Origin: Hofstenia miamia | Lineage: Eukaryota; Xenacoelomorpha; Acoela | Reading direction: 5' to 3' | Length of the DNA: 51,946 nt | NCBI GenBank assembly: GCA_004352715.1 | Contig: SCFE01000003.1 | Span: 2,046,551-2,098,496, forward strand | Shown here: positions 33,200 to 45,544 of the stretch, piece by piece | Layout of the letters: every line of letters begins with the position of its first letter | Position numbering within the stretch: the stretch's first letter is position 1 | The notes under the pieces: model-generated | Database searches by the model: none | The model's input: the letters and a program-made list of their open reading frames with translations, nothing else | Told to the model about the DNA's origin: nothing | Made by a program: the position numbers and the translations under genes

Positions 33200-34440
33200 C
33201 AAATAGCCATAACTACCTAAATAACAAGCCATTAATGGACCGACAATGGGCCATTGATGGCCATTATTGGCAAATGACCGCTGGGGAATTAATGGGCCAG
33301 TGATGTATTCCCAACAATGGCCCAATAATGGTCCATTCATGGGCCATTTGTGAGCCAATAATGGCCCTTTGGTGACAAACAGTAAGTTTTGATAGCACTT
33401 TTTACACAAGCTCAAACAGGGTAGAACGACATCTTTGATATCCTGTCAAGCATTTTGCAGTACAAACATTTAAATGAAAGAATGTTTGGTTATAAATGAT
33501 AACAATAAACATATAATTCTGTCAAATTTAATAAAAATTTTAAATTTTTATATTAAGTCTAATTTTGAAATAGTACTTTTTTAAATAGTGAAAAATTTCT
33601 TCTGCACAATCGTAACTTTTTTATATTACACTTAACTTCAAGGCGTCCAAATTTATATGAATAAATTATTTTGAAAATTCATTTAACAGGTATATTATAA
33701 TTTTTACAAGTTAAAAATTTCAACAAGCTTTTTTATATTAAAAGGATCTAGAAATCAAAATAATGAAGTGAGTTCTATTTGCAAACAACTGTTCATTGAT
33801 TATTGATTGCTAAGTTTGCCACTGATGCCCCCAATTGCCCATTAATAGGCCACTGGTGGCATCAACTGTCACAAGTGCCACATTTTCCCACCAACAATTC
33901 ACTGATGATGTCCAATATTATATTATGAGTTATAATTCGTATCTTGCTATAAATTTCTTGAGCTAAGAGCACAGTTGGTAGTGTGTATAGCATAATATCC
34001 TAATGATAGAACACATTGCTTCAAATGATTGAATTCATTATACAGCGCTCATAAAAATAAGAGCTGACATACTAGATTGTGTTATCAACTACTGAAGAGT
34101 AAGTAATTTCATTTTTTATGAAATTTAATTTGATCAGGCAAAATTGTAAATCACTATAATTAGTAATTTTTTGCTATATGGCAGATCGATCGAGTAATGC
34201 CATTAATGGCCATTGTCGGACCATCAATGGTCTAAAACAAACTGACAAATAATACTACTTTTTGAAAATTGAAATAAAACTTTAATGCACACACTATATG
34301 CATTAATATAATCATTTCTTTGTAAAATTGTGGACTTTTAAGATTTTAAATACTTGTTGTTTTGTTGATAAAGTTTAGCAAATGAATGGCCATTATTGGC
34401 CATTGATCCCATTAATAGCCCATTAGTTATCATGCTTGCT
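33200..34440. repeat. Clusters of CCATTAATGG-type imperfect palindromes
   Basis: The self-complementary word CCATTAATGG (variants CCATTGATGG, CCATTATTGG, CCAATAATGG), usually extended to GGCC on one or both sides, recurs irregularly. It is dense at 33229-33370 and thinner at 33820-33910, 34195-34245 and 34385-34435, with plain AT-rich DNA between. The frame at 33116-33415 is a by-product of the repeats. Confidence 0.7.
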
Positions 34441-34715
34441 ATTTGGGTAAACTTATTCAAAAATGATTGAAGGCGATACCAGAAATTGTAAATTGCACCA
34501 GTGATACTACAATAATCATTCAAAAAGTTCTTCATTACAAAATTACATTATTTGTGATATAAAAGAAAGCAATAATTTTGAACAATTTGTAGCAGATTGT
34601 TTCATTTCCGGGGTTCCCATTTTGCTGTTAGCAGCTTCGATATTTTCTTGCTTAATCCTTAGATAGAATAGATAAAAAAATTCGTAGATAGGCTCTGACA
34701 TTGTATGGATAGGAG

Positions 34716-34986
34716 CAAGGGCGCAGCTGGTTTTTTTACAGTCTTGATTAGCCGAAAATATTGAAAGAATAGATTCTAAAAATGCATTTCCCGACTTTTT
34801 TAACGTTTTAGCCGAACATTTTTGATTTAGGCAATCAAAAAAAATAGATTAAAAGTGCATTTCCCGACTTAGTTTTTAAATTTTTTTAATGTTGTTGCCA
34901 AAATTTTTTACTATGTCAATCAAAATGAGTTTTAAAAACCTGACATGGGGACATTCCACCATGACTACCCCTTGTGTACGCCACTG
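34716..34986. mobile_element. Probable MITE with GTACGCCACTG end
   Basis: The right end CCTTGTGTACGCCACTG and the preceding CATGGGGACATTCCACC match the right end of X (7806-7849). The left end reads CAAGGGCGCAGC. Flanking octamers GATAGGAG and GATAAGGG agree at six of eight. An internal tandem near-duplication (GATT..AAATGCATTTCCCGACTT) lies near 34770-34870. Confidence 0.45.
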
Positions 34987-37129
34987 GATAAGGGACAATA
35001 ACATTGTTTTTAAACAGAGATGAAACAAAAGCAATGTGTTGTAAAAGAAAATATTAAAAACAATTACTAAACGGGAACTTCAAGGCGAATTTTAAAATCT
35101 ACAAAACATATAGCGCAAAATATAAATATAAGCAACGAATAAAAGCAGTTGTAAAAATGACAACAAATCGTCTGCTTGTATCACTATACAAATAATCTAT
35201 TGTTGCAATACTCTGTGCTTTGAAATGTTTTCAAAATTGTACCAAATAAAAAGTTGGGCATCCACTCTAGAAGTTGAAAATTTTGCGCAGCACACAACAC
35301 AATTGTGAAATGACTCACAATAATGAAAGAATATTCATGATTCTCCAAATATAAAACATAATTGACACGTTGACTTATCCTCTATCAACGGGGTATGTTG
35401 ACTTCTTGTGGTTGTAATTGTAGCATCTTCTACCAGGTGTTGATATGCAATTTCTCCAATTTGTCATGCAAGCTGTTATGATATACTAGCGGGTAGAGAT
35501 GTACTATTCCTTAACTGCTTTGGCTTTTATGTTACTGATTCCAACAACTATAATTACTGGGTTAAATAACAAGCACTGTTTAGGTGAGAAAGCCATGCAG
35601 TATCCGGGTCCGCTGTTGATGGTTGGGCATCCGCCTGAAGCTGATCTTCACATCAAGTAAAAACCACTTCTTTCCCTTTTCATTGAATGGGTTCCACCTC
35701 TCAGCTCAGTGAAACAACCTATGTGTGCCCTATCCTAACTCGGTGCTTCCTCAAGGTTCGATACAACTTGACTTAGTCTAAATTTGCAAAGTGTAATATA
35801 TATTTGCAACCTCACTTGTCACTATCTGCTTAAACAAATAAGTAGTTAGCCATTACCGAAATATATTGGCTTTATTTAACTAAGATAAATAAATAGCAGC
35901 TTCCTAACCTACATGTAGTAATCGATACATACAAGGTCACTTTATCAGTCACATTATAGTCATTAATTTGGATCTAAAATATGAATACAAAAACCTTACA
36001 TTTGGCTTACCAGCCTTATATCAAATTTATTATCATTCGTACATGTATGAAAGGATTGATAGTTAGCTAAACGGGAGTAAAAACCCCTAGTCGTACACCT
36101 AACCTAGGTAAAGGTTCGTGGCTTTGAACAAAGAACCAAAAATCCTTCCTGTTGTGGGATCCTCGCCACTACTGAACACTAACCGTTTAGCTGAACGTTC
36201 TATTTAATAATCAAACCGTAAATAAAGATTAAAAAAGATAAGAATTTTGAAGAGTTTCCTTCATCAAATTTTACAAGGTTTTTCTCTATTTATAGTTAGG
36301 TTCAAAAAGTACCTGTCGATTTCAAATTTCAAATAGTTCGTCTGCCAATATATCTAAAAATAATGGAAGCGAATTCGCCGCCTTCGTTTTGCTAAATTAG
36401 TAGGATCGACAAATACTGATTGTAAATCTTTTCACTAATAATTTCTTGGTTGCATTTTACAAAAGTAATCTAAGATGATAATTAATTTATAATTTTGATC
36501 TTAGTTCTTCTTCAACTGACTATTGTCTTTTAGCAGCTTAGATAGTTTTGGATTATGCTACGTAATTATCTTTATCAATGATGGCTCCCCCGTCTGTTCT
36601 TGATAGTCTTGAACAACACAGATAATATGCCAATATTAGTTAATTTTATGTGCTGTTGGGAGCTTTGTTCCGCATTTCAGATCATCTTTTAACTAGTGCA
36701 CCCTAAAAAGAAGAGATTAAACGAAATAAACTAGAAATAGAATACCATTAAGTTCATTCGAGATGTAATTACTACCAAAATACTTTACTAAATCAATTAT
36801 TATGGTTAGATTGGAGATTATATTATAATTTGACAGCGAAAAATTGAGATTCATTACTAAAAATTTAAACTATATTTTAATTAGCAATGTCCATTGAAAA
36901 AGGTTACAGAAAATATACAAATCAAAATAAATTACTTAAATGGAAACAAAGATTATCAAGTGAAACAGGCAAATACCGCATGTAATTAAAGTGAAACACA
37001 ATGCGAACATAAACTACTGTAAGATGAAAATGACAAAAATTTTCCTAGTAAAAAGATATAAGAATGAAAGTATATAGCAAATGCATGAACGATTTACAAA
37101 ACTTAATGTGTTATTTCAAACAAATGCAA
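34987..37129. other. Stretch without a recognisable gene
   Basis: AT-rich. Contains the R2 repeat copy listed separately; otherwise no supported feature. Confidence 0.5.
35640..36200. repeat. Dispersed repeat R2, copy 2 (inverted relative to 10190-10690)
   Basis: Collinear diverged blocks shared with 10690-10190 on the opposite strand: TGTGTGCCCTA, AGCAGCTTCCTA, CACTTTATCAGTCACATTAT and TACACCTAACCTA. Confidence 0.45.
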
Positions 37130-37860
37130 TAAAAGAAATTTATTTTGCTAAGCTAAAGACTTGTTAAAAACAAAAATAATTCCTTTATATTTTGAAAACA
37201 ACACAAAATAGTTCAGTCATCAGTTATAAGTCACTGGGGTGGAGGCCTCCGGCTACGTACTGAATGAACAACACTTTTTCCAGTTTAATATAGATATCCA
37301 CAATTGTAAGATAGATTACTAAATATTCAATATGGAATTCTTATTTACAATATCGAAAACATCAAATGTTGGCTAATTGTAATATAGAAGTGAAAAATTT
37401 ACCATAGAAAAATATTTCTAATACTTTTTAGAAGATGTGTTGAATATAGCGTACAATATTTGAGAGAATTCTTTGCAGGGGAATATATGATTTAATCGCA
37501 AAAATTCGCAGTTTTCTTCGCCATCTGATTTTAGATTGTTAAAATATGATTGATTACTAGACTTGCCGTTGTGTGAGTTTCTCACACAACACAATAGCAA
37601 AACACTGTTTTGTCACACAAAAAGCACAACACAAAACAACAAAGTAATTGAAGGTATTAGAATGATATCACTTAAAACGCCTAGCGATACCAATGCTTCG
37701 CGATTTTCGCCAGACCAAATCATTTAATAACAAAATATGGTGTTTTCAAAATATTTATAATAAACAAAAATGGTAATTGGTATTGCATTTATATGTATTC
37801 GATTCTAAAGCTACTGAAGAACTTACAATAAAAATATGTATCACATCTCAACAGTTTTTC
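37130..37860. repeat. Third copy of the retrotransposon-upstream repeat
   Basis: Diverged match to about 5440-6153 and 30060-30797, with the same order of words (TAATTCCTT..AT, TTCAGTCATCAG.TTATAAGTCACTGGGG, AAAATATTTCTAA) and the same end, CACATCTCAACAG. It lacks ORF1 and endonuclease. Confidence 0.75.
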
Positions 37861-37929
37861 TAGTTGACTTTCTTTCTTGCATTCTCTCAAATTCCCTTTA
37901 ATATACATTCTAACTGCTGTGCAATTTTG

Positions 37930-38301
37930 AACGTAAATATTTCTCTTTGCTCCCTTTAGTTTTCACATGGTGGTAGTTATCTGCAAAAATCAGCTCAACC
38001 AATAATGATTCCTTGGTTCACAACTACCGCAAATATCCGGATTTTCGTATACAATATTAAGAACATTGTTGCACTTCTCCAAGTGTAATTTGAAAATATC
38101 TATTTCTTTTAAAAATCGCGAGCACATAGTAAATGCTTTATCCTGCCTCTGAAAATCGATGTTTTTCGTGCATAATAACTGGTGATAGTCCGAAAAATGC
38201 ATCCTCAAATTGTTGTGAAAATATAGGACATAGAGATCTTTTTTTTGATGTCTGCAATTTTGAGCGAGTTTAAGAGAAATGTGTTCTAATGTAAAAGACA
38301 T
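37930..38301 (-). pseudogene. Third TRIM-like zinc-finger fragment
   Basis: The minus-strand frame contains HFSDYHQLLCTK, matching HFSYYHQLLCKK of the arm genes. DNA similarity extends over the equivalent of 15030-15420 (TGCATAATAACTGGTGATAGT is shared). Downstream it reads FTMCSRFLKEIDIFKLHLEK, then C, a C..H...C spacing like a TRAF-type finger, followed by ICGSCEP. It is much more diverged than the arm copies and truncated, so it is an older paralogue. Confidence 0.5.
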
Positions 38302-39175
38302 TCTCTAAGGAAATTGAATTAAAGTGCTAAACAAAATTTATTTTAAGCAAGATTCCCTTTGTATGAGTCATAGTGCGGCTTGAATAAAATTCATTCCTGC
38401 CTGCACACTGTATTGGACTACATAAAAGTGATTGCGACATCCATGATAAAATTTGTGAATTTCGGCACATTTATTTGTGATAAAATTACTTCCTCGGTTT
38501 GAAGCAAGGCCATACTAGAGTATATGAAAAAATCTGATTAGTGTGGAAATCTTCAAATTCTTCTGTACCTAGTGTTCAGAAAATAGTGCAACAGAAACAA
38601 CTAGTCTCAAACATTTTGTTTTTTGTAAATAAAAACTAATCAAGTCGCGGTCAGGAGCGCAGTAAGCAAAGTCGTCATGCCAGATCAGACTCGATCCATT
38701 GATGTTTTCATATTAAAAATAGATTTATTATTTAGTGAGCTATGAGCGTTTAAGAAATTTTATAGCAGCCATAACAAATTGTAATAAAGTCTAAAGTTAA
38801 GAGATAATTGAAGTAAACAAGATGATCCTATCATTAGCTAAAATCCAATCATAAATCAACAAAACGTTTGCTATTAATGTTGCTAGGTAAGATACATGTC
38901 TCCAAGCCCTTCTATTCATTATGTTGAAAACGGTTTTGCGGCCACGGAAAAACTGACAGGCTTGTTGGGAAGGTAATGGTACTAAGCCATGCTGAGTTAG
39001 ACAAAAAAAACTGATCAAGCAACAGGGGTGCTGTCAAATCAGATTCTGATCTTGTTTTGTAGTAAAACTGATTTGCTCCTTCACAAACTTGACCTGACCT
39101 GATTAATCTTGATAGACCTGATTGAAAAATCCTGACAATAGTTTTTGATATGACGGGTCCGGGCGGCTTTTGCTT
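38302..39175. other. Stretch without a recognisable gene
   Basis: Near 39040-39140 the word (A)CCTGATT or close variants recurs several times. No gene supported. Confidence 0.5.
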
Positions 39176-40066
39176 GAAATCATGCCCGGTTGCAGCTCTG
39201 CACTGAACTAGTGAACACTTAAAGATTGCTTTGTGGTGGTTGAGTCACTTATTCAACTGGCTATTGGAAAAATCTTTGATACAATCTTATTGGGTAATTT
39301 CCAATGTGATACATTTGAAGGAGCATTAAGTGTTTGTCAGCTATCAGGTAACAACTATCTTATAGGGTAGAACAAATGTTATTTACAGTGGAACTCCGAT
39401 ATTGCGTAAATCCAGTACTGCAATGGGGCATAAATTTTCATGGCCCCATATACTAAATAGGCACAGTTGAACTCCAGTATTTCATAAAATCAAGTACTGC
39501 TAAAAATGTATTGGGAAACGGGCTTACGCAATACTGGAGTTCAACTATAATACCAAATTAGACGACTGGAGCTTTTCAATGTGTTGGACGTTGATCCTAG
39601 TGATCTTCACATCGAGAAACTTGTTGCTCATATTAACTTTGTGGGTCAATAGTAGCTTATTTTTACGCTTGTTTTGAAAGGGCTTATAGTCATTTTAAGA
39701 TGGTTTTGCAAAAAAAGCTCGGGCCTGAATTGTATCTTTCGCTAGTCTTGGGTTATAGCATAGAGGGCCCGTACTCGAAATCACGGCCAAGTTACGACTT
39801 TGAACTGGAAATATTCTGCCCAAAGGAAAATTTCCAGCTGGGTCAAATTGACACTAACGAATTACCATCCGTTAGGCAATCTTAACTGAAATGCATGTGA
39901 AATCATCGTAAAATGAGTTTGATTGACAGCTGGAATAAATGCGAACTGGGCAACCAATCACTGCGTGCTCACGTATGGCTGCAATTATTGGGCAAGGGTT
40001 AACGCTAGCTGTGATCATGTGGTGAGTACGTAGCCAAACGATTGATAGAGCGAGCTGTGTACAGTA
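39176..40066 (+). repeat. Composite repeat X, left-hand part
   Basis: Matches 6154 to about 7205, with several deletions. It stops at GAGCGAGCTGTGTAC plus a few bases, directly against the hAT terminus CAGGGCTGTA at 40067. This is the flank complementary to the one at 20222. Confidence 0.75.
39386..39547. mobile_element. Pogo-like MITE inside X (second copy)
   Basis: CAGTGGAACTCCGATATTGC to TACTGGAGTTCAACTA, with TA at both sides, equivalent to 6356-6517. Confidence 0.65.
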
Positions 40067-42640
40067 CACAGGGCTGTAGTGGAGGGGGACGCAGAAGGAC
40101 GGCGTCCCCCACCTCAAAATAAAATTTCTAAAGAGGGGACGCGNNNNNNNNNNNNNNNNNNNNNNNNNNNNNNNNNNNNNNNNNNNNNNNNNNNNNNNNN
40201 NNNNNNNNNNNNNNNNNNNNNNNNNNNNNNNNNNNNNNNNNNNNNNNNNNNNNNNNNNNNNNNNNNNNNNNNNNNNNNNNNNNNNNNNNNNNNNNNNNNN
40301 NNNNNNNNNNNNNNNNNNNNNNNNNNNNNNNNNNNNNNNNNNNNNNNNNNNNNNNNNNNNNNNNNNNNNNNNNNNNNNNNNNNNNNNNNNNNNNNNNNNN
40401 NNNNNNNNNNNNNNNNNNNNNNNNNNNNNNNNNNNNNNNNNNNNNNNNNNNNNNNNNNNNNNNNNNNNNNNNNNTCAAAATAAAATTTCTAAAGAGGGGA
40501 CGCGTCAACAAACCAAAACGGAAGAACATACACAACTTTGTATTTTCATAGAATGGCACCAACCAGGAGTTATACTACATGCATATATATGACATGTAAA
40601 TTATATAGTTGCACGCGCCAGTATTGCATGTATTATGTCTGATGTCCAGTACTGCACAATCTGGCCCCTTGAAATAAAATATGCAGGGCGACTTTCATCG
40701 TTTCATGTTTGATGTAGGCTGTTTGGCTTACACCTTTGTTGGTCTGGCTGTCTGGTGTTGTCAAATTTTAATTAGACGGCAATTTTGTTGCGAAACTGAC
40801 AGAGAAAAGGAAACAAAGAAATGTGAATTTTCACGTTCCCGCAACTAGTGTGAGAAAATGAAAACGATCCTAACGGCCTACGCAATTAGCCCACAATTCA
40901 TTTCAGAAGACGATTTGGTTTCGAACAGTAGTGCCGCCGCCACCACTAAAACAACGTCCAGCGGAGGTACACATACAGCAGCAATAGGAAGAATCTGTTG
41001 AAGAAGAATCTGCACAACAACCACTGCCAAGAAATGTATCATGCCTTGGACAATCGACATCTACTAATATATGTACTGGCCGAGACTGTTGGAACAAATC
41101 GCAGGCTGACTATTTCATCTCAACTTACCCATGGATATATTTCACAAACATATAAATTGGATGTTCGACTTGCAGAGATTCCCAAGACATCCGTGCATTC
41201 AAAACGAGTGGATTTCAACTAAGCAGTGAGTGGGTGTAGGGGACTATAGCAAGTAATGACTAGGATCAGCTCCGAAAGGTACACGAATCTCAAGCAAAAG
41301 GCCAAATCGAGAGCGTCATTGTAAGCTCGCAATCAGCACATAGCTCCACAACAGAAAAGTGCCTTCGTACAGCATATGCGATTGGCCTTCGCAACAGACC
41401 TTACTCAGATTTTGAAAAACTAATTGAACTACAACAAAAAAATGACGTTAACATGGGGCAAATTTTGCACTCCAGATTCTCTTGCAATCAAATGATAAAT
41501 TGTATTGCGAAGACAATGGAACACAAACTCTGTGCAGCAATAAGAAAGCAAAATTCGAAATTATCTGTAATTATCGACGAGTCATCATCTTTGTCTCAAA
41601 AAGCTTGCTTTGTGACATACATTCGTGCAAATATTAATAAGGAACCACACAACATTTTTCTCGGTATTCGCAAACTGGAATCACAAGACTCAGATGGTGT
41701 GCTCAAATGCCTATTACAAATTCTGAACGACAATGGGTTTTCTGAAGACTATTTGCGAAAACATTTTCTATGTTTTGCAAGCGATGGAGCGTCAGTCCTG
41801 ATGGGTAAAAAAAGCGGAGTTGGTGTGAAATTGCAGAGAATGTTTCCCCATATAATTCTGTGGTACTGTCTGAACCATCGTCTTGAACTGGCGGTTCATG
41901 ACGCAGTGAAGTCTGTGAATGGAGTTTACAGGATCCAAACTATGGTTGAGAAAATGCATTCACTTTTCTCCTGTTCACTAAAACTACAGTGTCTCATGCA
42001 AAACATTTCAAAAACATTGGATGAAAAGTTTCGGAAAATTGGAAGAATATTTACTGTGGTGGCATCATCTGCTAGAGCAGTGAATGATTTCTGGAATGAC
42101 TATGGAGCTTTGTGCGAATTGCATAAGAAGCTTGCGACACACAGCCGGATTTAGGCTGGTCATTTTTACAATAAAATTTAAAAACTAAGATTTTGAACAA
42201 TTTGTTTTTTAAACTAACCATTCTAAAAGAATTGATTCAATGGACTGCAATGAGATTGAAACAGCTGCCTCCAAATTAGTTGCTGAATGTAAAGACGATT
42301 TAGATCAAACACTTGGTGCTGAGCTTGTGCAGTTTGCCGCATTCTTCACTGAATTTCACGAAGAAGAAAATAATGAGATTGGAAGGGAACATTTACTTTA
42401 CAAACTATTACTGGAGAAGCAAGTTGTAGACACATTTCCAAATGTTGAAATCATGTTACGGATTTATTTGGTCCTAATGATCACAAACTGTTCCAGTGAA
42501 CGTTCGTTTAGAAAAATTAAGTTCATAAAGAATCGACTCCGCACTACAGTGACACATGATAAGCTTAGTTTACTAGCTTTGATGAGTATTGAAAATGACA
42601 TTCTCAGGGAGATTGACTTTAGTTGATTGATCCAAGATTT
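40067..42640 (+). pseudogene. KIAA1586/DUF4371-like hAT transposase (right copy, most complete)
   Basis: The element starts CAGGGCTGTA at 40067, with a GGGGGACGC/GCGTCCCCC hairpin just inside. The likely start is ATG near 40858 (MKTILTAYAI). Then follow TTF-finger Cys residues (CSTCRD) near 41170 in a frame with stops; an open core at 41453-42154 with VIIDESSSLS (first Asp), FASDGASVLMG (second Asp) and the intact YCLNHRLELAVHDA motif; and a C-terminal frame 42240-42626 with FPNVEIMLRIYLVLM and SSERSFRKI (final Glu and dimerisation). Damage: part of the finger deleted near 41268, two residues (RW) missing near 42056, and an insertion scar at about 42136-42235 with a stop that removes the helical insertion domain. 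All three catalytic acidic residues are still encoded, but not in one frame. Confidence 0.85.
40144..40474. other. Assembly gap (331 N) flanked by a duplicated word
   Basis: About 30 bases beginning TCAAAATAAAATTTCTAAAG end at 40143 and start again at 40475, so the gap may be spurious or may span a short tandem. Confidence 0.95.
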
Positions 42641-42756
42641 TGCAAAGATGAAGTCTCGTAAAGTGCCTGTTTTGTGACTATATGATCTCTTGTTTTTAAT
42701 ATTTTTGTTTCCTGTATCGAGATCTGCAACTTTGAGTTTTATTGTTTGGTTATTTG

Positions 42757-43120
42757 NNNNNNNNNNNNNNNNNNNNNNNNNNNNNNNNNNNNNNNNNNNN
42801 NNNNNNNNNNNNNNNNNNNNNNNNNNNNNNNNNNNNNNNNNNNNNNNNNNNNNNNNNNNNNNNNNNNNNNNNNNNNNNNNNNNNNNNNNNNNNNNNNNNN
42901 NNNNNNNNNNNNNNNNNNNNNNNNNNNNNNNNNNNNNNNNNNNNNNNNNNNNNNNNNNNNNNNNNNNNNNNNNNNNNNNNNNNNNNNNNNNNNNNNNNNN
43001 NNNNNNNNNNNNNNNNNNNNNNNNNNNNNNNNNNNNNNNNNNNNNNNNNNNNNNNNNNNNNNNNNNNNNNNNNNNNNNNNNNNNNNNNNNNNNNNNNNNN
43101 NNNNNNNNNNNNNNNNNNNN
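42757..43120. other. Assembly gap (364 N)
   Basis: Run of N downstream of the right hAT element. Its 3' terminal repeat and the missing X flank could lie here. Confidence 0.99.
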
Positions 43121-43744
43121 AGACATTGGCAAATGTGAGAGACGAAATTGTGTAGAAGAAGAATAATGATTTTATCTGAAGAAATGAAATGAATATATAG
43201 ATTGACCAGCCAATGGAAATACATTTGAATTTATGAAAAATAATTATTGGTTGAAAAAGTCGTGATATGATAAAACGTGTTACAATGAATTTTGACAAAT
43301 GCGAAATGCTATTTTGAAAGATTTCCCAAATTATACATGTAAGCTTCTCGAAATTATGAAAAATTAGTTTGTAATATTATGTGTACGTATCCCGAAAGGG
43401 GTTGTTATAATAAGGTATATATTAACATGGCATGATGCAAACAATTGTGATATTATCAAAGTGAAATTACTCATACCAAAAAATGTAATTATATCAAAAC
43501 AATGTAAAATTTGGGCGTGTATCATTCAAGCAGATCCGAATGTGCTAATTAAAAATGCATTAGTGAGCTGTATCTAAAAATCAATTAGCAAGATCTTCAA
43601 AGCACTTAGCGCCAAGAATCAATTAGATGACTCAACGCCCCAAGCACCCCCTTCAATATTCACTGCCTGTCAGGTGACATGTGACGTCATAAGCTCTCGA
43701 CCAATCAGAAGTGTTTTTGTGGCGTCTCCTTCCACCCCCCTTTA
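43121..43744. other. Unique stretch between gap and right arm
   Basis: No match to the equivalent left position (19310-20222). Contains a moderately GC-rich patch at about 43600-43740. No gene recognised. Confidence 0.5.
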
Positions 43745-44706
43745 CTACTCAGGGTATTATATTTTTGTACTATATTATTCATGATTAGACTTCAAACTAG
43801 TTAACTGTAGTTGATTTTATAAATTGGACAGTTTTTTCTAAACGTGATAGTTATAGAATTTCTTAAGCCTATTTGAATTTTTGCATTTTATTGAATTTAT
43901 GAATTTCTTTAAAATTATTAACTGGCTAATTTTTATAGTTGTGATTATCCATGCAGTATATACTGTTAGATGTTTACATTCCTTTCCTGTAAAATTATGA
44001 GCAAAAAATGAGCATATTTGCTACAATTACTGCATTTTCTGACATAATAATGATAAAAATTATGAACATTTCCAAAACCAAGTTTCAGTTTTTTATCCAA
44101 TCAACAAATCTTAATTACTGGTACTAATCCTTTGTACTTTCCCTAATTATTAACATTACTATATATGAATTCAAAATACTTCATTTCAAAATCCTTGAAA
44201 ATATTTTCATTATCACTAAGCAGTATAGTAAAATTAGTTAATTCTTCATATGTAAACGCATATTAGTAATCGTGATTTTTGGCAAAAGTTTTATCGATTT
44301 TTAATGCTTATGTTCCTCAATTTTTCAGGTGCTTTTTCCTTTATATTTACAACTTCATCAGTTTTTCAAATTAAGTTAATATCATTTTTGTTATTTAATT
44401 TCAGCTACTGTACACTTGGCCCTTTCATTCCCAAATTACTAATTGACTTCTCAACATTTTGAACAATATTTTTACATTTTTTTTATTTAAAGTTATTACT
44501 CGAAATGAAAAATTTTTACTTAAATATTTTCGAAGAAATTAAAAAAAAATAAAAATATAATTATAAAATGGCATTGCAAATATAGGGTTAGGAAAACATA
44601 ATGTACGTTTTGTAATAGATCCCTGCGTACAAGAAAATAGATTTCAATTTAAAAAATATTAGTATTTATTAACAGATTAACAGATAACTTATATGAATAT
44701 GCAGGT

Positions 44707-45240
44707 CTATAGGCAGCTACCACTGCAGTTAATAATTTCACAAATGTCAGATGTTGTGAAATGATAAATATGGACGGCCTCCCCAGGACTCACCCAGGCT
44801 TTGCAGTTCTGTTGATTGTTTCCGCCTTGTCCACAAAGCCATTTTTCATCTGTAACTGCGATGTTGCCATGGAGCTTCTCAAGTAGTGCTGACCCATAAT
44901 CATTCTTGATTGTGGAACCCATTTTGCCATGACAGAAATTTTTCCAAGATTTTCTTTTAAAATACGTTTCACTGATCTGTCTCCTCTGTCAGTTAAATGT
45001 TCCAATTGTGATGTTGATAAATGGATGAACGTGGGCGGACAGAACCTATAGTTCTGTGACAGGTTTGCCTTTTACAGGTTCTGAACGCATTTACAGTAGA
45101 GAACATATGACTTTTTTTGCAAATATTGTTATGTTCACAAGCTTCAACTAGTTCGTTGTGTATTTTTGATACACTTTCTCCTAATTGGCAACCTTGTCTG
45201 AATGTAAAAGTTTATTGACTCAGTGTTTGTATAAATTTTT
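44707..45240 (-). pseudogene. Tc1/mariner transposase, truncated (right copy)
   Basis: Partner of 17792-18351, more decayed in its N-terminal third. It keeps LTDRGDRSVKRILKENLGKI and AKWVPQS, and in the second frame TDEKWLC and CKAWVSPGEA. At the first catalytic site this copy reads T-D-E-K-W where the left reads T-G-E-K-W, a single base difference. Family members read TGDEKW, so both copies share a three-base loss. The C-terminal catalytic half is absent. Confidence 0.75.
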
Positions 45241-45544
45241 ACTTAATTAATTTCTGAAATTAAATTACTTTGGTATAATATGATATCTATGAAAAAATCA
45301 TAAACGTATAAAAACAATATTAAATAATTTAACGTAGACTGACATTTTTTGCCAGACCCTATACAAACAAAATGCATACAGAAATAAAACTTCCCACCAA
45401 TTTTGCATGATTCGCATCAAACGAGCGTAAAGAGACTTCCTCCTTACTTGGATATAAAGAATCTTCACAATATTTTCATAGATAAATTAACCAGTAGACT
45501 TTGGAAAAGATGGTATGTACTGAAGCCAAACTCGATTAGCCATC

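Noticed and set aside
33116-33415. 99-codon minus-strand frame with repeated WP.....GPL words
   Set aside because: The repetition comes from the CCATTAATGG palindromes at DNA level; there is no independent sign of coding.
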